The notes: a model not told the origin generated them from the letters alone. A DNA stretch of 64,000 bases from Paenibacillus sp. (GCF_035645195.1 NZ_DASQNA010000039.1:248001-312000), one strand, 5' to 3'; numbered from the stretch's first letter, positions 53,665-61,930 are shown. Numbers and translations are program-made.

Positions 53665-54585
53665 ATGCCGAGTTCGGAGCAGGACGCGCGGGTGCAGCGC
53701 AGTTTCAAAGACGGGGATCTAACAGCGTACGGTACGCTCTATTTAGTCGGAACGCCGATCGGCAATTTGGACGACATGTCGGTTCGGGCGGTGCGTATTT
53801 TAAAGGAAGCGAATTGGATCGCGGCAGAGGATACGCGGCAGACAAGAAAGCTGCTGACGCATTTCGACATCCCCGGACGACTCGTATCGTACCATGAACA
53901 TAATAAAGAGAAGAGCGGGGAGTCGCTGATCGAGAAGCTGCTCGCCGGCGAAACGGTAGCGCTCGTGAGCGACGCGGGGCTGCCCGCGATTTCCGATCCG
54001 GGCGCCGACGTCGCGGCGGCGGCGATCGAACGGGGCATCCCGGTCGTGCCGATTCCCGGCCCGAACGCGGCGTTGACGGCGCTGATCGCGTCCGGACTGC
54101 CGACGGACCGGTTCACGTTCGTCGGCTTCCTGCCGCGCGAGAAGAAGAAGGCGGCGGCGGAGCTTGCCCGTTGGTCGCGTCATCCGGCGACCATGATTTT
54201 CTACGAGGCGCCGCATCGAGTCGTCGCGACGCTGCGGCTCATGCTAGAAGCGTGGGGCGACCGCCGCTGCGTTCTGGCGCGGGAGCTGACGAAGCGGTAC
54301 GAGGAATTCGCGAGGGGGACGCTCGCGAGTTGCCTGCGCCACGTGGAGGAGACCGGGCCGCTGGGCGAGTATTGCGTGCTCGTCGAAGGAGCCGCCGATT
54401 CGGGCGCGGACGAGGAGCCGGCGGCGGCGTGGTGGGCGGACCTTAGTCCGGCCGAACACGTAGCCGCGTACGAAGAGCGCGACGGAGTAACGCATAAGGA
54501 AGCTCTCAAGCTGGCCGCGACGGATCGGGGCGTGCCGAAGAGGGAGCTGTACAATGCGATTCACCAGGGCGGACGCGACGAATGA
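53665..54585 (+). CDS. rsmI: 16S rRNA (cytidine(1402)-2'-O)-methyltransferase
   Basis: 306 residues. Tetrapyrrole-methylase fold with GTLYLVGTPIGNLDDMS, AEDTRQTRKLL, SDAGLPAISDPG and FVGFLPREKKKA, all RsmI hallmarks. The N-terminal 20 residues before the core are extra. AAGGAAGGAGAGG precedes the ATG. Confidence 0.95.
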   Translation: MPSSEQDARVQRSFKDGDLTAYGTLYLVGTPIGNLDDMSVRAVRILKEANWIAAEDTRQTRKLLTHFDIPGRLVSYHEHNKEKSGESLIEKLLAGETVALVSDAGLPAISDPGADVAAAAIERGIPVVPIPGPNAALTALIASGLPTDRFTFVGFLPREKKKAAAELARWSRHPATMIFYEAPHRVVATLRLMLEAWGDRRCVLARELTKRYEEFARGTLASCLRHVEETGPLGEYCVLVEGAADSGADEEPAAAWWADLSPAEHVAAYEERDGVTHKEALKLAATDRGVPKRELYNAIHQGGRDE

Positions 54586-54589
54586 TCGA

Positions 54590-54628
54590 CAAAAAAAATT
54601 GCCTATGATTCGGGAACGAATCATAGGC
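54590..54628 (-). terminator. Intrinsic terminator of abrB (minus strand)
   Basis: GCCTATGATTCG-GGAA-CGAATCATAGGC is a perfect 12-bp stem. Read on the minus strand it is followed by AATTTTTTTT, so it ends abrB. Confidence 0.9.
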
Positions 54629-54692
54629 CAATAAGGAGATATAAAAAGGTTAGAATTAACAAGTTCGGTAAAGCTATTATAACCTATTTTTC

Positions 54693-54947
54693 TTATTTTG
54701 TCACAGGGGTAGGCATTTCTTTTAAGCATTCGTTGCAAACAATTTTGCCTTTGAAATACGTGACGTTGTCGGCATTGCCGCAGAAGATGCATGCGGGCTC
54801 GTATTTCTTGAGCATGATGCGCTCGCCGTCCACGTAAATTTCCAAAGCGTCCTTTTCGCCGATGCCCAGCGTTCTGCGGAGTTCGATCGGAATGACAACT
54901 CGGCCCAATTCGTCAACCTTTCGGACAATACCCGTGGATTTCATCAT
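54693..54947 (-). CDS. abrB: Transition-state regulator AbrB with C-terminal Cys4 motif
   Basis: 84 residues (minus strand). GAGAGGAG is nine bases before the ATG at 54947; a second ATG follows. The swapped-hairpin AbrB DNA-binding domain is nearly identical to that of B. subtilis (STGIVRKVDELGRVVIPIEL, RRTLGI). Unlike B. subtilis AbrB, the C-terminus has CIFC and CNEC, a likely zinc ribbon. It probably represses post-exponential genes during growth. Its promoter region carries Spo0A boxes. Confidence 0.94.
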   Translation of the reverse strand: MMKSTGIVRKVDELGRVVIPIELRRTLGIGEKDALEIYVDGERIMLKKYEPACIFCGNADNVTYFKGKIVCNECLKEMPTPVTK

Positions 54948-55003
54948 ATAGCATACTCCTCTCAAACTTTAAAAAATATCGTAGAAAAATAAAATCGTCA
55001 TAA

Positions 55004-55177
55004 TTCGACATAATTCTTACTTGCTACTATGATACCAAGCATTCCCATAATAGTCAACGAAGAATGACGCGTTTCAATTAGTCCTTGTTAATATAAGGTT
55101 TTTGAGGATTTCTTGCAACAAAAATTCATATTTTTCGACACCGTCATTCGACAAGAAGTTCAGAAAGGCATGTCGAA
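55004..55177. promoter_or_regulatory. Cluster of four Spo0A boxes between abrB and the HD gene
   Basis: The 7-bp box TGTCGAA occurs exactly at 55004-55010 (minus), 55134-55140 (minus), 55147-55153 (minus) and 55171-55177 (plus). The first lies about +12 to +18 of the abrB transcript, where Spo0A-P would block transcription as in B. subtilis. The last three lie 38-81 bases before the HD gene's start. Confidence 0.8.
55029..55057 (-). promoter_or_regulatory. SigA promoter of abrB
   Basis: On the minus strand TTGACT (55052-55057) and TATCAT (55029-55034) are 17 bp apart; transcription would start near 55022. Confidence 0.8.
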
Positions 55178-55214
55178 ATCTGTCGATTGAGGGATGAAAC
55201 GAGGAGGTACGGAG

Positions 55215-56498
55215 ATGAACGCCTGGCCGGAGGAGAAAGTTTTCAAGGATCCAGTACATAAGTACATTTATGTTCAAGAGCCCGTCATTTGGGATTTGAT
55301 CAACACGCGCGAATTTCAGCGGCTTCGCCGCATTCGGCAGCTGGGAACCTCCTATTTTACGTTCCACGGGGCAGAGCACAGCCGATTCTCTCATTCCCTA
55401 GGCGTCTATGAAATTACCCGCAAAATTATTAGTCAGTTCGAACGAAACCGGTTCGAGGATTGGCCGGAAGAGGAGCGGCTGCTGTGCTTGTGCGCGGCGC
55501 TGCTGCACGACGTCGGACACGGACCGTTCTCCCATTCGATCGAGACGGTGTTCGGGGAGCATCACGAGGAGTGGACATGCCGCATCGTGCAAGGCGACAC
55601 GGAAGTGAACCGAGTGCTGCGAAGCGTCGACCCGTCGTTCCCGGACCGCGTCGCCAGCGTGATCTGCAAGACTTATCCGAAGGAGATCGTCGTGTCGCTC
55701 GTCTCCAGCCAGCTTGACGCGGACCGAATGGATTATTTGCTCCGCGACGCGTACTGCACGGGCGTCAACTACGGCATGTTCGACCTCGAGCGCATTTTGC
55801 GCGTGCTCCGGCCGTACCGGGAGCAAATCGTCGTGAAAGAAAGCGGCATGCACGCGGTAGAGGATTACTTGATGTCCCGTTACCAGATGTACTGGCAGGT
55901 GTATTTCCATCCCGTCACGCGCAGTTCGGAAATCGTCCTCCGCAATATCTTCACGCGAGCGAAACAATTATATGAAGAAGGGCGTTCGTTCCGCTTTCTT
56001 CCGGATCCGCTGCGAAGGCTGTTCGAAGGCGCGCTGGACACGGAGCATTATTTGATGCTCGACGAGGCGCTCGCCCAGACGGCGTTCGCGATGTGGATGA
56101 ACGAACCGGATCCCGTGCTGTCCGACTTGTGCCGCCGATTCTTGCAGCGCAAGCTGTTCAAATACGCGACGCCCGCGGAGCTGAACGACGAGCTGCTCGA
56201 CCGGCTGCGGGAGTCCATCCGGCGGGAAGGCTATGACCCGGCGTATTACCTCCAAGTCGATTTCCCGAAAGATTTGTCGTACGATGTATATCGTTCGGGA
56301 AGCTCGACGCACCGAAAACCGATTTATTTGTTGAAACGCGACGGTTCGCTTGTCGAAATCAGCGAGGTGTCCGACATCGTCCGCTCGATCAGCGGCACGC
56401 AGTCGGGGAAGCATCACATTTATATGCCGGAGCCGATGCTGACGCCCGGCAGCCCGTTCATTACGGCGGAAACTGAAGCATGGCTGAAAGGAGAATGA
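55215..56498 (+). CDS. ywfO: HD-domain phosphohydrolase, YwfO-like (dGTPase family)
   Basis: 427 residues from the ATG at 55215, behind GAGGAGGT. The HD metal site is formed by HSRFSHS (His 60), LLHDVGHG (His-Asp 98-99) and DADRMDYLLRD. YwfO-type proteins hydrolyse nucleoside triphosphates in vitro; the cellular role is unclear. It stands where B. subtilis has metS, between abrB and yabD, and has Spo0A boxes upstream. Confidence 0.88.
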   Translation: MNAWPEEKVFKDPVHKYIYVQEPVIWDLINTREFQRLRRIRQLGTSYFTFHGAEHSRFSHSLGVYEITRKIISQFERNRFEDWPEEERLLCLCAALLHDVGHGPFSHSIETVFGEHHEEWTCRIVQGDTEVNRVLRSVDPSFPDRVASVICKTYPKEIVVSLVSSQLDADRMDYLLRDAYCTGVNYGMFDLERILRVLRPYREQIVVKESGMHAVEDYLMSRYQMYWQVYFHPVTRSSEIVLRNIFTRAKQLYEEGRSFRFLPDPLRRLFEGALDTEHYLMLDEALAQTAFAMWMNEPDPVLSDLCRRFLQRKLFKYATPAELNDELLDRLRESIRREGYDPAYYLQVDFPKDLSYDVYRSGSSTHRKPIYLLKRDGSLVEISEVSDIVRSISGTQSGKHHIYMPEPMLTPGSPFITAETEAWLKGE

Positions 56499-56505
56499 CA
56501 ACCGC

Positions 56506-57303
56506 ATGATTACGGATACGCATACACATTTGGACCACCCAAGCTTCGAGGGAGAGCGAGACGACATCGTTCGACGCGCGAACGAAGCCGGCGTGACGCG
56601 CATCATTAATATCGGCTGCAACCGGGAGACGATTCCGACGACGCTGGCGCTCGCGGAAACGTACGACTGCGTCGAGGCGGTCGTCGGCTGGCACCCGCAG
56701 GACGCGTACGATTTCAAACCCGAAGATTTGGATTACATCGAGCATCTGGCGAGAACGCACCCGAAAGTCGTCGCTCTCGGCGAAATGGGCCTCGATTATT
56801 ATTGGGACACGACGCCGAAGGACGTGCAGCATCGCGCGTTCCGCGAACAAATCCGGCTCGCGCGGAAGCTCGGCATGCCGATCGTCATCCATAATCGGGA
56901 CGCGCATGCCGATGTCGTTGCCATATTGCGCGAGGAGAAAGCATATGATGTAGGGGGCGTCATGCACTGTTTTTCGGGAAGCTGGGAAACGGCGCAGCTT
57001 TGTTTGGACATGAATTTTTATCTTTCCTTCGGCGGACCGGTCACGTTCAAGAACGCGAAACAGCCGAAGGAAGTGCTGGCAAGGACTCCCATTGAAAGGC
57101 TGTTAGTGGAAACCGATGCCCCATATCTGACGCCTCATCCGTACCGAGGGAAACGGAACGAAACCGGGTACGTGCGTTTGGTGGCGGAGACGGCGGCGGA
57201 GATCAAAGGCATGACGTTGGAGCAATTCGCCGCCCAAACGACCGCGAATGCGGCTAATGTATTTCGTCCCAAACAAGAAAGGGGGAGAGAAGCGGATAAA
57301 TAG
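56506..57303 (+). CDS. yabD: TatD-family metal-dependent hydrolase (YabD)
   Basis: 265 residues. Metal ligands: DTHTHLDH at the N-terminus, GEMGLDYYWD, IVIHNRDAH, MHCFSG and VETDAPYL. The family has DNase or deoxyribonuclease-like activity. It starts eight bases after the HD gene with GAAAGGAGAA overlapping that gene's end. A terminator follows. Confidence 0.94.
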   Translation: MITDTHTHLDHPSFEGERDDIVRRANEAGVTRIINIGCNRETIPTTLALAETYDCVEAVVGWHPQDAYDFKPEDLDYIEHLARTHPKVVALGEMGLDYYWDTTPKDVQHRAFREQIRLARKLGMPIVIHNRDAHADVVAILREEKAYDVGGVMHCFSGSWETAQLCLDMNFYLSFGGPVTFKNAKQPKEVLARTPIERLLVETDAPYLTPHPYRGKRNETGYVRLVAETAAEIKGMTLEQFAAQTTANAANVFRPKQERGREADK

Positions 57304-57340
57304 GTTAAATTGGCGCGTTCGGGGTGGCTTCCATTGCTGA

Positions 57341-57364
57341 AACGGACACTTTTGTCCGTTTTTC
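57341..57364 (+). terminator. Intrinsic terminator of yabD
   Basis: AACGGACA-CTTT-TGTCCGTT followed by TTTC. Confidence 0.85.
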
Positions 57365-57399
57365 GGCGGAATCCATCGATTTCGGAGGTTTACGTGCAC

Positions 57400-57429
57400 T
57401 TTACAATCAAGGCTTGCTCCCTTTATGAT
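57400..57429 (+). promoter_or_regulatory. Promoter of the c-di-AMP riboswitch/yabE transcript
   Basis: TTTACA (57400-57405) and TATGAT (57424-57429) are 18 bp apart, about 45 bases before the aptamer. Confidence 0.6.
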
Positions 57430-57473
57430 ACTTAACAGACACCGAATGCAAAAAGATTTGCAACATATTTCCA

Positions 57474-57745
57474 GTATCGCTGAGTTTCCCGACGGGCTTC
57501 GCCAGAAGCGCGTCGCCAGGGGAAACGGGGGAACCGCATCGGATGCTTCCGCAAGGGGCATCTAGGGGTGAATTTTCGATCCGGGCGCCATGCCCGAGCT
57601 CGAGATAGGGCCACTCTCCGGTCCGAATCCGACAGCTAACCTCGTAAGCGTTACGAGAGAGGCAATCGTCCGTGCTTGCATCAAGCACTCTTTTCGACCA
57701 TCGAAAAGCCGGGTACGAGTCCTCTTCGTCCGGCTTTTTATTTTT
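57474..57745 (+). ncRNA. ydaO/yuaA-type c-di-AMP riboswitch before yabE
   Basis: The conserved parts of the ydaO aptamer are present in order: ATCGCTGAGTTTCCCG, CAGGGGAAACGGGGGAACC, AGGGGTGAATTTTC, ATAGGGCCACTCTCCGGTCC, and finally GAATCCGACAGCTAACCTCG continuing TAAGCG. A terminator at 57704-57745 (AAAAGCCGG pairing with CCGGCTTTTT) follows, so c-di-AMP should turn off the downstream cell-wall gene. DisA, the synthase, is in the same window. Confidence 0.96.
57704..57745 (+). terminator. Terminator of the c-di-AMP riboswitch
   Basis: AAAAGCCGG (57704-57712) pairs with CCGGCTTTTT, followed by ATTTTTC. It is the expression platform of the aptamer. Confidence 0.88.
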
Positions 57746-57847
57746 CGGCGGAGCGATTGCCTCACACTAAAATATTAGTCGCGTCGACCTTTGCACCTGA
57801 GATGACAACTCACGTACAAGGCGGGACTATGTAAGGAGGACTGTGTA

Positions 57848-58993
57848 ATGGGAGCACTTCCTGTAAAGGAGACCCATGAGGAAAGTCTGTCCGGCATGTC
57901 TTACGCATGGCGATGGGCTCGCGCTCATAAGAAGGCTTTCGTGTCAATCGTCGCAGGCATTCTTGCGACGGGATTTCTTTTCTCGGCGATGGTGTACGGC
58001 ACGCAGATGAAGCGTGTATCCATTATTGCCGACGGTCAGACGATCGAAGTCGTGACGACGGCGGAGAGCGTGGCAGAAGTGTTAAGGGAGCAAGGCATCG
58101 AAGTCGGGGAGCACGACGAATTGTCGCTGCCGCCCGAGGCGGATTTGAAGAACGGCGCCGCGGTGGAAATCGAGCGTGCGTTCGCAGTGAACGTTGCAGT
58201 AGACGGCAAATCCGTCGACATATACACGACCCCTTCGCGAGTAGGGGACGTGTTGAAGGAAGCCGGCATCGAGCTCGGTCCGCTCGATAAGGTCGAGCCG
58301 GCGTTGACGGAGCATCTGACCGCGGAAGCAACCGTCCAAATCGTCCGCGTTCAGCGGGTCGTCGAGGAGACGGAGCATAAGCTTCCGTTCGACACGGTGA
58401 AGAAAGAAGACAAGACGCTCCCCAAGGGCAAGGAGAAAGTTGTCCAACAGGGCCAGGAGGGCGTGCTTGTTAAAAAGATCGAGAAAATATATGAAGACGG
58501 CGTCCTCGTTTCCGAGCAGGTGTTGGAGAAGACGGTCGAGCAAGAAAGCCTTGCGAAGGTCGTAGCCGTCGGAACGAAGGTCGAGCCTAAGCCGGTCGCG
58601 AACGCGATCGCGGTGCTGTCGGCCGAAACCCAACAGGTTTCGCTGAACGGCATGACATTCGGTGTCAAGGGCGTTCTGAAGAACGTCACGTTAACGGCGT
58701 ATTCGGCCGGTCCCGCGTCGACTGGGAAACAGAAGGGCGACAAAGGATACGGCATTACCGCCTCCGGCACGACCGTCACGGAAGGCCGGACGATCGCGGT
58801 CGATACGAGCGTCATCCCGATGGGATGGTGGGTATATATCGACGGCATCGGTTTCCGCCGGGCAGAGGATCGCGGCAGCGCAATCAAAGGCAAGAAGATT
58901 GACGTGTACTTTGATAGCGAGTCGCACGCCCGCAAATTCGGTACGAAATCAGGTTATACGGTATATGTCATCGGACCGAAGAAGCCGATTTAA
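57848..58993 (+). CDS. yabE: Secreted cell-wall protein YabE (DUF348-G5-3D domains)
   Basis: 381 residues. One N-terminal membrane helix (about 31-51) follows a basic stretch. Two DUF348 repeats (about 54-160), a G5 domain (about 165-240) and a C-terminal 3D domain with the three conserved Asp (GYGITASGTTVTEGRTIAVD, DRGSAIKGKKIDVYFDS) come after it. It resembles Rpf/Sps proteins that remodel peptidoglycan. AAGGAGGA precedes the ATG. Expression is under the c-di-AMP riboswitch. Confidence 0.94.
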   Translation: MGALPVKETHEESLSGMSYAWRWARAHKKAFVSIVAGILATGFLFSAMVYGTQMKRVSIIADGQTIEVVTTAESVAEVLREQGIEVGEHDELSLPPEADLKNGAAVEIERAFAVNVAVDGKSVDIYTTPSRVGDVLKEAGIELGPLDKVEPALTEHLTAEATVQIVRVQRVVEETEHKLPFDTVKKEDKTLPKGKEKVVQQGQEGVLVKKIEKIYEDGVLVSEQVLEKTVEQESLAKVVAVGTKVEPKPVANAIAVLSAETQQVSLNGMTFGVKGVLKNVTLTAYSAGPASTGKQKGDKGYGITASGTTVTEGRTIAVDTSVIPMGWWVYIDGIGFRRAEDRGSAIKGKKIDVYFDSESHARKFGTKSGYTVYVIGPKKPI

Positions 58994-59023
58994 ACTCGGA
59001 CGCATTCGGCTCGCCGATGCGCG

Positions 59024-59054
59024 AAAGGGTCGCTTATCAGAAGCGGCCCTTTTG
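59024..59054 (+). terminator. Intrinsic terminator of yabE
   Basis: AAGGGTCGCTT-ATCA-GAAGCGGCCCTT (one G-U), then TTG. Confidence 0.8.
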
Positions 59055-59108
59055 TCTTTGGGCCGAACGGGGTACAATACAGGGGACAAGATGCGAGGAG
59101 CGCGGAAC

Positions 59109-59696
59109 ATGATCAAGGAAGTCATCGTGGTCGAAGGCAAACACGATACGACGGCCGTGAAGCGGGCGGTCGACGCGGATACGATCGAGACGGGCGGCTC
59201 GGCCGTCGGCAAGGACGTATTGGCGCGGATCGAGCTGGCCCAGCGGAAACGGGGCGTCATTATTTTAACGGATCCGGACCATGCGGGAGAGCGCATTCGT
59301 TCGATCGTCTCGAGCAAGGTGCCGGGCTGCAAGCACGCTTTCCTCGCGCAGGAGGAAGCGATGCTGAACGACGATATCGGCATCGAGAACGCGAAGCCGG
59401 AGGCCATACGCGAGGCGCTCGCCGCGGTGCGGACGGAGGCGGAAGCCGTCGGCACCGACTTCGGCTGGCCCGATTTGTACGCCGCCGGTTTGGCGGGCAC
59501 GGAGGGGGCCGCGCGCCGCCGTCTGCTCGTCGGACGGAGGCTGCGCATCGGGTACGCGAACGCGAAGACGTTCCTTAAGCGATGCGCCATGTTCGGCATT
59601 TCGCGGGCCGAGGTGGCGGCCGCGCTGGCCGCTTGCACGGCGGCCGCGGGCGCCGGCGGCGATTCCGAGGACGAAAGGAAGGGGCTCGGCTCATGA
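59109..59696 (+). CDS. rnmV: Ribonuclease M5
   Basis: 195 residues from the ATG at 59109, behind GAGGAG. Toprim domain: VVEGKHDTTAVKRAV with the catalytic Glu and DPDHAGERIR with the DxD-type pair. It matures 5S rRNA. The stop overlaps the start of rsmA (ATGA). A TACAAT at 59073-59078 may be its -10. Confidence 0.94.
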   Translation: MIKEVIVVEGKHDTTAVKRAVDADTIETGGSAVGKDVLARIELAQRKRGVIILTDPDHAGERIRSIVSSKVPGCKHAFLAQEEAMLNDDIGIENAKPEAIREALAAVRTEAEAVGTDFGWPDLYAAGLAGTEGAARRRLLVGRRLRIGYANAKTFLKRCAMFGISRAEVAAALAACTAAAGAGGDSEDERKGLGS

Positions 59697-60628
59697 CGGA
59701 GCGGACGGAGTTGACCGGACGGACGGACGCCGTCGAACGGTCGGATAAAGAAGGCATCGGCTCGCCGCGCAAGACGAAAGAGCTGCTGCAGAAATACGGG
59801 TTTTCCTTCAAGAAAAGCTTGGGGCAAAATTTCCTCATCGACGGCAACATTTTGCGGAACATCGCGGCTGCGGCACGGCTCGGCCCGAAGAAGGGCGTGC
59901 TGGAAATCGGTCCGGGCATCGGCGCCTTGACCGAGCGGCTCGCGCAGCAAAGCGGGCGCGTCGTCGCCATCGAAATCGACCAGCGCTTGCTGCCGATGCT
60001 GCAGGACTCTCTAGCCGGCTACGATAACGTGACGGTCGTCCACGGGGACGTGCTGAAGGTCGATTTGGCGGCGCTGTTCCGCGACCAATTCGAAGGCATG
60101 GAATCGGTCTCCGTCGTGGCGAACTTGCCGTATTACATCACGACGCCGATCGTCATGAAGCTGCTCGAGGAGCGGCTGCCGCTCGAATCGATCGTCGTCA
60201 TGGTGCAGAAGGAGGTCGCAGACCGGTTCGCGGCGGCGCCGGGCACGAAGGATTATGGCAGCCTGTCGGTCGCGGTGCAGTATTACGCCGTGCCCGAAGT
60301 CGTCATGAAGGTACCGCATTCGGTCTTCATCCCGCAGCCGAACGTCGATTCGGCGGTCGCGAAGCTGACGATGCGGGACAAGCCCGCCGCCGACGTTGTC
60401 GACGAGAAGCTATTCTTCGACGTCGTGCAGGCGGCGTTCGCCCAGCGGCGGAAGACGCTGCTCAACAATCTGCAGCAGCGGTTTTTCGCGGACGCCGGCG
60501 GTAAGGACGACTGCCGCGCCTTCTTAGAGTCGTGCGGCATCGCGCCGGAGCGGCGCGGGGAGACGTTGTCGCTCGCCGAGTTCGCGACGATCGCCAATCG
60601 GCTCGCGGATCGACGAACTGCGGAATAA
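59693..60628 (+). CDS. rsmA: 16S rRNA dimethyladenosine transferase KsgA
   Basis: 311 residues from ATG at 59693, overlapping rnmV. The KKSLGQNFLID start of the core domain, SAM motif EIGPGIGALTERL and catalytic NLPYYITTP are present, with a C-terminal helical domain. About 20 extra residues (ELTGRTDAVERSD) precede the usual N-terminus. It dimethylates two adjacent adenines near the 16S 3' end. Confidence 0.95.
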   Translation: MTERTELTGRTDAVERSDKEGIGSPRKTKELLQKYGFSFKKSLGQNFLIDGNILRNIAAAARLGPKKGVLEIGPGIGALTERLAQQSGRVVAIEIDQRLLPMLQDSLAGYDNVTVVHGDVLKVDLAALFRDQFEGMESVSVVANLPYYITTPIVMKLLEERLPLESIVVMVQKEVADRFAAAPGTKDYGSLSVAVQYYAVPEVVMKVPHSVFIPQPNVDSAVAKLTMRDKPAADVVDEKLFFDVVQAAFAQRRKTLLNNLQQRFFADAGGKDDCRAFLESCGIAPERRGETLSLAEFATIANRLADRRTAE

Positions 60629-60660
60629 CGGCGCCGAACCGGTGCGAAACGCACCAAATG

Positions 60661-60687
60661 CCTACGCTGGCCATAGGATAGCGTAGG
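60661..60687 (+). promoter_or_regulatory. Inverted repeat overlapping the yabG ribosome site
   Basis: CCTACGCT (60661-60668) and AGCGTAGG (60680-60687) pair perfectly. The right arm runs into the GTAGGAGGG ribosome site of yabG, so a transcript entering from rsmA could have its ribosome site partly masked. CATAGGATA (60672-60680) inside looks like a SigK -10, but leaves almost no leader. Confidence 0.5.
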
Positions 60688-60697
60688 AGGGATGAAC

Positions 60698-61510
60698 ATG
60701 AAGATTGGCGACTATGTCGTCCGCAAATCGTACGGGAAAGACGTCTTGTTTCGGATTCAAGAAATCACGGGCCGGCAAGCCGTCTTGAAAGGCGTGCTGT
60801 ATCGGCTCTTGGCGGACGCGCCGCTCGACGATTTGGAGGAGGCGAAAGAACCCGAGGAGGAAGAATTTCGGGGAGGATCCCTCTTTCCGCGTAACCGGCT
60901 GAATTTGCCCGGCGTCAAGCCCGCCGCAGAGCCGTACTTCGACGTGCCCGGCACCGTCCTGCACCTCGACGGAGACCGCACGTATTTGAAGAAGAGCATC
61001 GCCGTATACAACGAGCTTCAAATTCCCGCGGAAGGATATCATCTTCGCGAAGAGGAGATGGCCGACGCGCTGACGAAGCTGCTCCCGCGCGTACAGCCGG
61101 ACATCGTCGTCATCACGGGCCATGACGCGATTCTGAAGCATCGGTTCGACGGCGACAAGCACAACATCCGCAATTATAAAAATTCGATGCACTTCGTTCA
61201 GGCGGTGCGCGTCGCGCGCGCGTACGAGCGGAACCGCGACATGATGACGATCGTCGCCGGCGCCTGCCAATCGCACTTCGAAGCGCTGCTCCAAGCGGGA
61301 GCGAATTTCGCGAGCTCTCCGGCGCGCATCTTGATCCATGCGCTCGATCCGGTGTATATCGCCGCGAAATCGGCGTTCACGCCCGTCCGCGAAACGGTAA
61401 ACATTTACGATATGATTACGCACACGGTCAGCGGCCTCAAGGGGATGGGCGGCATCGAGACGCGAGGCAACTTCCGGATGGGTTTGCCCCGAATCGGCTC
61501 GGAATCGTAA
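60698..61510 (+). CDS. yabG: Sporulation-specific protease YabG
   Basis: 270 residues. I chose the ATG at 60698 because it is nine bases from GTAGGAGG; an ATG at 60692 is only three away. Family motifs are IGDYVVRKSYGKDVLFRI, TVLHLDGDRTYLKKS, VVITGHDA and AGACQSHFEALLQAGANFAS. The peptidase processes spore coat proteins. The conserved place between rsmA and veg supports it. Confidence 0.95.
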   Translation: MKIGDYVVRKSYGKDVLFRIQEITGRQAVLKGVLYRLLADAPLDDLEEAKEPEEEEFRGGSLFPRNRLNLPGVKPAAEPYFDVPGTVLHLDGDRTYLKKSIAVYNELQIPAEGYHLREEEMADALTKLLPRVQPDIVVITGHDAILKHRFDGDKHNIRNYKNSMHFVQAVRVARAYERNRDMMTIVAGACQSHFEALLQAGANFASSPARILIHALDPVYIAAKSAFTPVRETVNIYDMITHTVSGLKGMGGIETRGNFRMGLPRIGSES

Positions 61511-61528
61511 AAAAATTTCGCATATCCG

Positions 61529-61599
61529 TTGACAATTCGTAAATACCGCTGATATAATATTCCGTCCATTTGACAAGGACCACCTCTTTGGGGTATAAT
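61529..61599 (+). promoter_or_regulatory. Tandem consensus SigA promoters of veg
   Basis: P1: TTGACA (61529-61534), 18 bp, TATAAT (61553-61558). P2: TTGACA (61570-61575), 18 bp, TATAAT (61594-61599). All four hexamers are perfect. B. subtilis veg also has tandem strong promoters. Confidence 0.92.
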
Positions 61600-61617
61600 A
61601 CCTAAGGAAAGAGGTGG
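61580..61617 (+). promoter_or_regulatory. Inverted repeat pairing with the veg ribosome site
   Basis: CCACCTCTTT (61580-61589) pairs perfectly with AAAGAGGTGG (61608-61617), which contains the veg ribosome site. The left arm lies inside the P2 promoter, so only P1 transcripts contain both arms. Confidence 0.8.
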
Positions 61618-61626
61618 TAGTTGACA

Positions 61627-61905
61627 ATGGCCAAGAATGCGCTGTTGGAAATCAAGAAGAGCCTTGAGGCTCACGTCGGCCAGCAAATCACGCTTCGCGC
61701 GAACGGCGGTCGTCGGAAAACGATCGAACGCACCGGTGTTTTGGAGGAAACCTACCCTTCCGTGTTCATTGTCAAACTGGACCAAGAACAGAACGCTTTC
61801 AAACGTGTCTCTTATAGTTACGCCGACATTTTAACGGAAACCGTCGAGGTGACCGTGCGCGGCGATAACGATGGACAAGTTCGCATCACCTACATCCAAG
61901 CATAG
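61627..61905 (+). CDS. veg: Veg protein (biofilm-related)
   Basis: 92 residues from the ATG at 61627. [20 protein letters not shown] followed by [12 protein letters not shown] and [15 protein letters not shown] is the Veg signature. In B. subtilis Veg stimulates biofilm genes by acting against SinR. An in-frame TTG at 61621 is a less likely start. Confidence 0.96.
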   Translation: MAKNALLEIKKSLEAHVGQQITLRANGGRRKTIERTGVLEETYPSVFIVKLDQEQNAFKRVSYSYADILTETVEVTVRGDNDGQVRITYIQA

Positions 61906-61930
61906 CCGCCAAAGTTGGTTTCTTTTTTGA

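Noticed and set aside
60649-60680. SigK promoter for yabG (AC near 60653, CATAGGATA at 60672)
   Set aside because: The -10 fits, but transcription would start inside the ribosome site and leave about ten leader bases. Kept only as a remark.
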